From: Arcuatula senhousia
Lineage: Eukaryota > Mollusca > Bivalvia > Mytilida > Mytilidae
DNA length: 64,000 nucleotides
Assembly: GCA_963971305.1 (NCBI GenBank)
Contig: OZ020307.1
Coordinates: forward strand, 3,237,501-3,301,500
Direction of reading: 5' to 3'
The notes under the pieces are model-generated. The model had not been told where the DNA came from, did no database searches, and was given only the letters and a program-made list of their open reading frames with translations. This document shows, in pieces, positions 56,135-64,000 of the stretch (the first letter of the stretch is position 1; each line of letters begins with the position of its first letter). The translations under genes were made by a program, and so were the position numbers.

Positions 56135-57653
56135 GATGATGAGTGGGGGTTCTACACTATTTAAAATCTTTTAGTCCGTTTGATATAATCAAAGGAATGT
56201 TTAAAGATGGTCTCGTTTTGCTCTTTGAAGCACTAACATACATTTAGGAAGCCAATCGAGACCGTTCACAAATATAGCTCTGTGTTCGTTATAACATTGG
56301 GACATTCTAAGAAGTAATGGTTCGCGTTTTCAGTAGTGATGCCACATTGTCAAGAAGATTCTGATATAATATAAGTTTTGAATAGGTCACCAAAATGGCA
56401 TTAAGGAATGATGCGAGACATCTCCATTGGTCAAATTCGAAAGTTTTCGTGTGCCATCACGTCAGAGAAGTATTTAGGAACTGTTCCAAAAAAGTTATCG
56501 TTTCACAAAAGTTCATATTTAAATTGGTTAACTGATTGCATATGTCGAATGTTTAAATCTAAGTTAATCCACATTCAAATAGTTGCAGGGCTCAAATAAT
56601 CCCTAGATAAGGATAATCTGCAATAAGGAAGGATTGTGTCTTCTCTATTTTAAGGGGATATGTTGAAATACTTGCGGTGGAATAAGATTTGTGAGATTTG
56701 ATGGTGCATTGTTGTTAAAAATATTGTAAAATCGTTTGCTCTTGGAAATAATAATTTTCTTTCAGGAAATCCTTATCATTGCTCTTGGTCACCCATCCAA
56801 AATCAATCTTCTAGGCACTCCATAGCATCAACTTGTGTTTAAATTCATTCATCACGAAGAAAAAACCCAAGATAATCCATTTAATTTGAAGAATAGATTA
56901 CCTATGATGTTGGGGAATAAATTTGCTGCTTCGGTAATAATTTATGAGACCTTATACATAATATATTATAAACACAGAGAACAAAATAAAATTTGAAAGT
57001 TAATTTTACAAATCACGATTATAAAACAGCAAATTCATGTGATATGGAAAAGTAAGCACTACATAATATATTGATAATCTCAAACTGTTTCAAGTTCTAT
57101 TTCACGATGGATATAGGACAAAGACACAATCAGTGAAAATGAACGACGAGAAAAACATGAAGAGACAGACAACATAAAAACTCACTAAAACTACCTTATA
57201 GCAACGAAACGAACAGCGCGAGTCGTTACGTAATTGAACTCATGTGCTCCGGAAGGGTTAGCAGTCCATGCCTTTTTGCAAATTTGATATATAAACATAC
57301 GGTTGTAGATATATGATGTATGAGGTAATCTCAGGCCAATGGATTTTCATCATCCTTCTTGGTAATTCCCTAAAGATCTGTTAAATAAAGGAGCGTGTAA
57401 AACACGTTAGAGTTGAAGACACGAAGTTTGGTTCTTGAGGTATTCTTCGGTGATGTCTATGCTTTACTTGGTTGACATAAAATGTTTTTTTTTCTTCTTT
57501 GAAGTACAGCCCGGCGTACTTAGCGACATTATGAAGCCTGTTTGTCTCCGTGTGTAAATCTGTTGAACTGCTTGATTGCAGTGCGAGGTCAGCGGCAATT
57601 AATTTTTGTCCAGACGAATCGATGATGATGTTCTTCCATGGTTCGACCAACAC
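56135..57653 (-). pseudogene. Older LINE remnant: RT motif C and zinc-knuckle C-terminus
   Basis: The minus-strand frame 57653-57381 has LIAADLALQSSSSTDLHTET and then AKYAGLYFKEEKK, the motif C to D part of a LINE RT, with the catalytic Asp pair damaged (A-D instead of D-D). About 1 kb downstream (56290-56360) the minus strand gives QCGITTENANHYFLEC, a C-x-C-x8-H-x4-C-type knuckle whose first Cys codon is now TGA. The spacing suits a single LINE. Its 3'UTR continues at 51839-51961, beyond the younger LINE. Confidence 0.65.
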
Positions 57654-58097
57654 AAAGTTGAATCTGTCTTTATTGTTTTGGAAAAATTATTCTTAGATAA
57701 GCAATAGGACGTGGGGAAGCTTTCGACGAAAATGTATAATACCTTGGGTTCAATATTTTCGCATTATTGAAGATTTTTAAAAGATCAAATTAAATAAAAA
57801 AAGTAACAAAAAATGCAGTTTCTAATCACTAGTATGCGAAAATATTTTAATTGTACATTTGATGTGCTATTTAAGGATGTTTTCCAATATTATTTTAAAT
57901 TTTTGTGTTAATTTGATTTAAATTAATTAGTGAAATAAAAATTCTGAGATCAAATAGAAGTTTCTGATTTTCTTTCTCATATACTCATTTTGGTTCATTA
58001 AAGAAAATCCCATGATAATTTTATAGTAAAACATTAAATTTGTACCGACAATATGAAGAGATCAAACGAGAAACAGTCAGTTTTTAATGTTCATTAT
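57654..58097. other. No gene recognised
   Basis: AT-rich. No frames and no repeat ends apart from the inverted repeat that begins at 58098. Confidence 0.6.
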
Positions 58098-58289
58098 TGT
58101 CATTTTCAAAAGACCGGTATCACTTTAAATAGCTCAACAGGTAGCCTTTCAGGTAACACATCTGTCCTACATAATAGTAAAATGACCTTTCCAATAGCTT
58201 TCTGTCCCAGATTCTGACCATTCTAATTTGGGCAGGTGTCAAAGGAAGTCAGGTGTGACTTTACCTTGAAAACAGGTTTCCATTGACAA
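58098..58289 (+). repeat. 190 bp inverted repeat, left arm
   Basis: Matches the reverse complement of 63439-63630 with roughly a dozen differences by eye. Landmarks are 'caaaagaccggtatcact', 'gctcaacaggtagc' and 'ctttctgtcccagattctg'. The two arms enclose 5.5 kb, including the 61222-61812 ORF. Confidence 0.85.
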
Positions 58290-58374
58290 GTATTTTTAAA
58301 GTACTATTGTTCATGGTGTTATTATCAATTGAAAATTAATTTGTGAATTCACCTCATTCACCTACTACGTATGA

Positions 58375-59322
58375 TCTATAGAATTTGACAAACTGAAAAG
58401 TTGTATCAAAATAAATTTGACATAATGCAAGTCAAGTGCATTTATTAGTTTAAAAACAAAGATGCATAATACATTTAATTGGTCTGAAAATCAAAGGAGT
58501 AGAGCCACGAAGGCCCTAAATCGGCCCGGTATTTTCACTATTATTTCAACTACTTTAACTTGTCAAAAATTTAACTAAAATATGTTAAGGTATGAACAAA
58601 CTTTTCATATCTGTAAGATTTACCAAAATATTTTCACCACAGGTTTAGCCTTGAGACTTTGAACAGGCCATAAATTGAAAATTCCTCATTTTTCACACAT
58701 TTTCACTGGTTTCACTGAATATTTCATCAAAATTAGTATTGGCCACATTCCTCGACCATCGTTACTTTTTGATAATGAATTTATAATATCATAATACACA
58801 TTTTTATCACAAAATAATTTTGGTCGACAGGTGTGGCCCAGTTCATATTCAACGATTTAAACATGAAAATCAAGGAAAACTGAAACAAATTGTTATTTTT
58901 CACAAAATACTCTATTTTTTACCTCACTGCTCTCCATATTGATAAATAATTGAAGGAAAAAATATTGCAATTCATGAAATATAAAGACTAATGAACATTA
59001 ATGCAGCAAATACAAGCAGATATATCAAATTTGAAATGTTGGGCCATTTTGGGGTCTTCGTGGCTCTTCTCCTTTACAGAAAATAAGACCAGTTTTTAAA
59101 TACAAATAAATAAATTGTTGAGCCAGAGTTACAGTGCTGCTGAGTTTTAGACAATCATCAATGTAATATTATTTTTAAACGCTATATTATCCAATATGTT
59201 GATATTGTACCTATAATGCATTTGAAATGCAAATACAACATGTGCAATGCAAAAAAATATGCATTAATCTCAAGTTTATACTGATACATCTCTTTAGTTT
59301 GTCAAATTCTATAGATGACAAT
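58375..59322. mobile_element. ~950 bp foldback-like element
   Basis: The ends are 'atctatagaatttgacaaact' and its inverse at 59299-59322. Further in, 'ggagtagagccacgaaggccc' (about 58498) pairs with 'ggtcttcgtggctcttctcc' (about 59052). The inner arms are at unequal distances from the ends, so the inversion is imperfect. No ORF. Confidence 0.6.
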
Positions 59323-60115
59323 AGAGCGTATTGTCCATTCGAGTTCTATAAATGAACGAAAAATGGCTTGTAAAATTATGTCTTGCAAAATATTTGAAAT
59401 AATTTTTCATGTTGTGACTTTATAAAGCATACAAACTCAGGTGAAAAAAAATCAGAATTTTTTCATGACATTTAAAAATGTTTTTCATAGACTAATAAAA
59501 AAAATAACAGAATTTCACACGAGTATATCATGGTGACCAGGAAGAGCATTTGCTTGATTTGCTCCTATTGTTGGTCCTTTCAATTATGTTCAGGTAGACC
59601 CATTACCTGGCTGTTTCGTTAAATAAACACACATTTCTGTGTTTTAATGAAATTAGTAAATTATTTACCATTAGATTATATGGAGTTCTACTTTTTTGTC
59701 TTAGCAAATAAAATCTTGTTTCTTGTTGTCAGAATCAGTCCCAGAATTGGTACAATATAAAAAAGTTTGTTTTTATTCACATATGAAATCTTTTCAAGAG
59801 AAAAAAAAATTATTGTCATTCGCCTCGGCGAATGACATATAGAGATGTATAAAAGTTTTGAAGTCGCTGCATGGTAAAGTTTTGTTACACTTGATGTAAA
59901 CATTGTACAACGTAAAAATCTGCTTATCTAAAAATGATTAAATAGTTTAATATGTGATCATTAAGCTACACCATCTGCATGCTTTAATTACTTTAAGCAA
60001 ACATGGACCTCTTTTAAATGTGTGTAATCTTATTCTATTTTAAATAAAGAGTTAGAATCTAAAAGAAAAGAAAACAGTGTTAAAATATACACTTTACTTT
60101 ATAAAAATATCTATG
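59323..60115. other. No gene; one small perfect hairpin
   Basis: TGTCATTCGCC-TC-GGCGAATGACA at 59814-59837 is a perfect 11 bp stem in AT-rich surroundings. The minus-strand frame 59688-59903 crosses it and is unassigned. Confidence 0.55.
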
Positions 60116-60350
60116 AATCGAGATTAGTAGGTCAATCAATATGTTACACAATCCCGATCAACCTAAAGTGTTTACAGTTGAACCGTATTTGTTCCCGTTT
60201 ATTTTCAACAATCATTTATCGTTGCAAAACGGTTTTGCGGGGAAAGAATCGAGCTTAGTAGGTCAATTTGTTACACAATCATTGAAATCCCGATCAGCCT
60301 AGAATTTTAACATTTGAACCGTATTTGTTCCCGTTTATTTTCAAATAAGG
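60116..60350 (+). repeat. Direct duplication, ~130 bp unit
   Basis: 'gaatcgagattagtaggtcaat' to 'ttgttcccgtttattttcaa' is repeated from 60248 ('gaatcgagcttagtaggtcaat' to the same end at about 60345). The second copy has small deletions and an insertion. Confidence 0.75.
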
Positions 60351-61221
60351 TTAACTTTCATAATAAAAATAGAAACTCTAAGAATAAGACACACACGTGT
60401 TTTCTTCCCAGGACCCAGCATTTCTTATGAAAGCTAAAATTTGTAACAAAAAAAAAATAATAATAAGTCTTGTTTTAAGATCAAAGATCTAGCTGTGTCT
60501 TAATATGTCTATAATAATGTATTTTTTGACGACATAAAGGAGATTTAAATTTATAGAAGTTTCCTTTCTTAAATTCGGAATGCTTTTCATAGCAGCTAAG
60601 AAATCAAATCAAATTTCAAATATACCTAGAAGGGCACATTTATTTTCTGCACAGGTACTTGTGGAAAGGACCCCATTTGGAGCCCCATTAATGTTCACCC
60701 CCCTTTTTTTCTTGACTTATATATTTTTTGTCTTTCTATCTTTACACTATATCAGACATAACATTATTTCAAGGAATATATGGGTTACTATCAAAAAGCG
60801 AGCTTCCCGAAGGGAAGCGAAGCGAAGGTAAGTCACTCTACTTTGTTTACATTGGGGTACCACATAGGAATTCTGCTCAATTTTCTAATTAAAAGTAACT
60901 TTGTACTTACCAAACTGTACATCGGCTAACTCCAAATACATTATTCTTTCTGAAAATAGTCATTTAAAGTCACTATAAGCAACATTACCGGTGTAATTGA
61001 CAACATTTTTACGATAATTTCTATAGTTTGAACGCCATTCAAGTTGAAAGAACGGAAGCAGGTATCGCGGCGCCACCTGTGAAAATCGATTTCTTCCGAA
61101 TGGAAATGCGGCCTACGTACAATATAGAGAATCTCGAGTATTTTCGCGGATTTTTCTTGGCGCAAAAATATAAAAACAGAAAACTATTTTCCAACCCATT
61201 TTGGAAGCAAAGAGTCACATA
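60351..61221. other. Upstream region of the 196 aa ORF
   Basis: Contains a short self-complementary patch 'gcttcccgaagggaagc' near 60800, and a GC-richer stretch at 61050-61110 ('gcaggtatcgcggcgccacc') that could be promoter or 5' exon. The overlapping frame 61028-61222 ends at the candidate start codon and may be 5' exon or chance. Confidence 0.4.
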
Positions 61222-61812
61222 ATGAGTGAAATATCACAAAGTTCTCTGTTAAATTGGTTGTTTTTAAATTTAGATGAAGGTAGTTGCGATGAATTTGTTG
61301 ATTTGAATCAAATTAAGAAAAAAATTCATTTTAAAACCTCAAGCACAGCAATTGGAAATTTGATTGGAAAACTCTTTACAAAATGCAAAGTGAAAAAGGG
61401 CAGATGTCTGGATGACTGGACTAAAACAACTCAAAGATATTATGGATTAACATGGAAAATTTCCTCTGATATCAAAACTCAATCCGAATCTGAATGTACA
61501 ATTACATTTGAAAATTTGTCCAAAACTATACCCAATGATTTTTTCATAATGAAAAAAACCCTCACCAGTTATACTATTGGGTTTTTGACAGGCGAAGTTA
61601 TTAATGGTGTCAAAACGATTCTTGAAATCACACTAAATGAGGATTATAGCTGGAAACTACTTGTAATGGGTAAAAAGTGTGACTTGAAATATTTAAATGT
61701 TGGTGAAAAATACAATTTTTTAAGTATTTTTCCATTAATCAGGAGTTTGATTTATTGTAAAGGTACTACTGTTATTGATGACACAAAGTCAAAATATGAA
61801 TTTATCACATGA
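61222..61812 (+). CDS. Hypothetical protein, 196 aa, faint RFX-like winged-helix pattern
   Basis: An uninterrupted frame from the first ATG (61222); an upstream TTG at 61201 is in frame but not a credible start. It codes for a basic, soluble-looking protein without signal peptide or membrane segment. The N-terminal half reads LLNWLFLNLDEG, then TAIGNLIGKLFTKCKVKKGR and QRYYGLTWK (residues ~8-80). The order aa-(F/I)GxLI-x-F-(9-12 residues)-R-...-YxGl resembles the RFX DNA-binding winged helix, but the invariant RRLGTRG-type core is absent, so this is only a structural hint. The second half (about 90-196) is unassigned. An AATAAA lies at 61947-61952. It sits between the 190 bp inverted repeats, so it may be host or element-encoded. 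There is no transcript evidence. Confidence 0.5.
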   Translation: MSEISQSSLLNWLFLNLDEGSCDEFVDLNQIKKKIHFKTSSTAIGNLIGKLFTKCKVKKGRCLDDWTKTTQRYYGLTWKISSDIKTQSESECTITFENLSKTIPNDFFIMKKTLTSYTIGFLTGEVINGVKTILEITLNEDYSWKLLVMGKKCDLKYLNVGEKYNFLSIFPLIRSLIYCKGTTVIDDTKSKYEFIT

Positions 61813-62694
61813 GCTAGCTATGTATAGATGAGCAAATGAAACTATTGCAATCTACCCACTAGCAACTCATTAGAAACACTGAAGTAAAACGGCCATAACT
61901 AAAATATGAAGAGCACAAGATAAACACCGAAAAAAGAATCAAATAGAATAAATTGAGACTATCGTCAACGTCTTAGAGAAGGACCAAGGCCTTAGGGTTT
62001 GTATTATTGATAAAGTGAAAAGTAAAAGTTTGTTATAACAAGCAGATTTTCAATATTTTTTCCGCCGGAACACTTAAACTTACTTAGTTTGGACTTTATA
62101 GTTAATGTTGCTGTTGCAGTTAAGTTGTTTTTGTAATTGCATTTTGTTCTATGTGCACTTTTCTATTGTGTCCCTACGACCACAAGTTTTACTTTTGTCC
62201 GCCCGTACATGTACGTCATTATGAATTTCAATCAAGTCCCCCCCCCCGAAACTGTACATGAGAATAGTTTAACATTAGGTAGGGTGGTTAAAAAGTTCGA
62301 GTCTTTTCTATTTATCCACAAAAAGCGTTTCAGATTGACACATTAAGTTTGTATGACGAATTGATAGAGTTTATGAAAAAAAAGTTTTAATTGCTCTTTT
62401 TCCTTAAGTTTGTTGAGTTTAATAATTCTATTCCAAATCAGGTTCTTAATTATTTGACTTCTTTGAAACGTTATAAAATACCATTTATCATACACTATTT
62501 TGTCTTATTAAATAATTCTTATTCTTTAAGAACACCAAACGAATGACCTCAGCTTTTTTAAAAAGCTAATCTTGTATAAATTATAAAAATATATTTTGTT
62601 GATTTATAGAACTCAGATGGACTGAAATAGGTAAATTCACAAAATACTTTTGAATTCAAAAATAACAGCATGAACAATAGAACTTTAAAAATAT
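61813..62694. other. 3' flank; no gene recognised
   Basis: Probable 3'UTR of the upstream ORF to ~61970, then AT-rich sequence. The small frame 62137-62346 crosses a C-run and is unassigned. Confidence 0.5.
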
Positions 62695-62853
62695 TAAGAA
62701 TTAACTGTAATTAATTTTTGGTTTATTGAACCATAAACTTAATTTTTCGTGGTGCACATTGAATAATCCGCGAAGCGGATTATGTTAAATGTGCACCACG
62801 AAAAATTCAGTTTATGGTTCTATAAACCAAAAATTTATTACAGTTAATTCTTA
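62695..62853. repeat. 159 bp near-perfect palindrome
   Basis: Left arm 62695-62760 and right arm 62787-62853 are inverse copies with only a few mismatches ('ttggtttattgaaccataaac' against 'ttggtttatagaaccataaac', both with 'tttttcgtggtgcacatt'). The centre is itself a hairpin AATCCGC-gaa-GCGGATT. It is MITE-like, but no TSD was recognised. Confidence 0.88.
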
Positions 62854-63438
62854 TAAATAAATTCTAAAATACATTCCGTGTATAAAAATTGAAATTAAAT
62901 TTTTAGTCAAACATATTTTAAAATCAGTTAATCAATCTAGCGCATTAATATTTTCACCTATCAATCAAAAAGCACGCTGAGTCCGTGCAACTGCAACGTC
63001 AAAATTCTATAGGTTGTATTCCGGTTTAATCTGGATTTGACATTAAGATTTTGGGCTTTAATTGCACAATAAAAAATATCCAATAAATTCTTCTGGTTTT
63101 TCTCTAAAGTTCGTGAGAATTTTTCTTTCAACGTAAATGCAACTAATGATTTTTTTAATTATTATTATATCTTTGGTTAAGAGGGAATTTTGCCAAATGA
63201 TAAAGTTGTGTATTCGATGTACTTTTAAGATTCGGAAACCGGTTTAACTGGTTTAACAGAAGATTCATTTGGGCGGAGTTTCCCCTCAATTATCAACCAG
63301 TTATATATTTTTAGTGGGCGTATATTAAAAGCTGTATAAACCAATCGAATTTGTTGCATGTTTTTTTGGTTCATTGGAAAATGGTCTAAATTTCTGAACA
63401 ACGCAAAAGACACTAAAAATACTCTTAAATTTATTTAT
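62854..63438. other. No gene recognised
   Basis: AT-rich. The minus-strand frame 63225-63413 is unassigned. Confidence 0.55.
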
Positions 63439-63630
63439 TAGTCAATGAGAACCTGTTTTCAAGGTAAAGTCACACCTGACTTCTTTGGACACCTGCCAAA
63501 ATTAGAATGGTCAGAATCTGGGACAGAAAGCTATTGGAAAGGTCATTTTACTATTATGTAGGGCAGAGGTGTTACCTGAAAAGCTACCTGTTGAGCTATT
63601 TAGAGTGATACCGGTCTTTTGAAAATCACA
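63439..63630 (-). repeat. 190 bp inverted repeat, right arm
   Basis: Reverse complement of 58098-58289. The flanks of the two arms (ttcattat before the left, ataaaaaa after the right) do not form a convincing TSD. Confidence 0.85.
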
Positions 63631-64000
63631 ATAAAAAATAAACAGAGAAAATATTGACTACCTGTTGTAAAGAGTGATATAATTACCCAATAGTACAAAT
63701 TGTGGATTTTTTTAGTTTATTTAAATCAAATGGAAATCAGTTTAAAATCACGAGCAATTAAAATCCAAATTTAACATTTATGAAAATGCATTTGTGGGTT
63801 TGAGATGAGTAACTAACCTACCTTTTTCAGCTGTTGATGGGTTATAACAAAAGGTCATACTCATTACCCATGGGAATATCCATTGTCTGGTCTAATTTAT
63901 ACAAAAACCGTGTGTCCCTGTCAACTATCTGTTTTTGTTTTATGTCCAGAAATGGGTCTTTTGTTGATAATTTAGGGATTTGTTTGAATCTTATGTATTG
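63631..64000. other. No gene recognised
   Basis: AT-rich to the window end. No feature supported. Confidence 0.6.

Noticed and set aside
61066..61080. A CTCF-like motif (gcgccacctgtg)
   Set aside because: It differs from the consensus in spacing and at key positions; a single weak match is not evidence.

Overview
The window looks like a piece of a repeat-rich, AT-rich animal nuclear genome, most probably a marine bivalve of the mussel type (Mytilus-like). The basis is mixed. The sequence shows single-exon rhodopsin-type receptor genes, several LINE and other retroelement remnants, and tandem-repeat-bearing mobile elements. From memory, several of the dispersed repeats (the family at 18048-18568, the element ending in GGCTCCCAGGAGCC, and the CATAGACCTGTA termini) are typical of mussel sequence. 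No bacterial, plastid or viral gene set is present. No tRNA or rRNA gene was found.

Host genes are few. The best is an intact class A GPCR at 36784-37830. A second, closely related copy at 48200-49237 has one in-frame amber codon exactly where copy 1 has the conserved extracellular-loop-1 tryptophan. The two copies are nearly identical in some blocks and clearly divergent in others (ECL2 to TM5, ECL3, tail), which looks like partial gene conversion. A third candidate gene, at 61222-61812 (196 aa), is unassigned and has a faint RFX-like winged-helix pattern.

Regions: 0.7-16.7 kb is bounded by two ~560 bp inverted arms. Inside lie a 2.9 kb TIR element with a 7 bp TSD (3310-6194), and a ~146 bp satellite split by a 4.8 kb TIR element with a 9 bp TSD (10086-14921). 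The second element carries a 24-unit tandem array organised as a 1443 bp higher-order repeat. 16.7-25 kb holds a 15 bp minisatellite, nested tandem-repeat elements, a second tRNA-derived SINE and a possible solo LTR. 25-36.6 kb holds fragments of a YLDD-type reverse transcriptase family, a 1.4 kb TIR transposon, a 40 bp palindrome and an inverted satellite array. 36.7-49.3 kb holds the GPCR pair, separated by minisatellites, an RT element with a LINE inserted in it, and a degenerate telomere-like tract. 51.8-57.7 kb is a three-level LINE nest with clear target-site duplications. 58-63.6 kb has a pair of 190 bp inverted repeats enclosing a foldback element, the 196 aa ORF and a 159 bp near-perfect palindrome.

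The window reads mostly as a record of nested transposition. Four insertion events can be reconstructed to the base or nearly so from duplicated target sites. The gene-level story is the GPCR pair. All alignments were done by eye, so ends of repeats are approximate unless a TSD is quoted.
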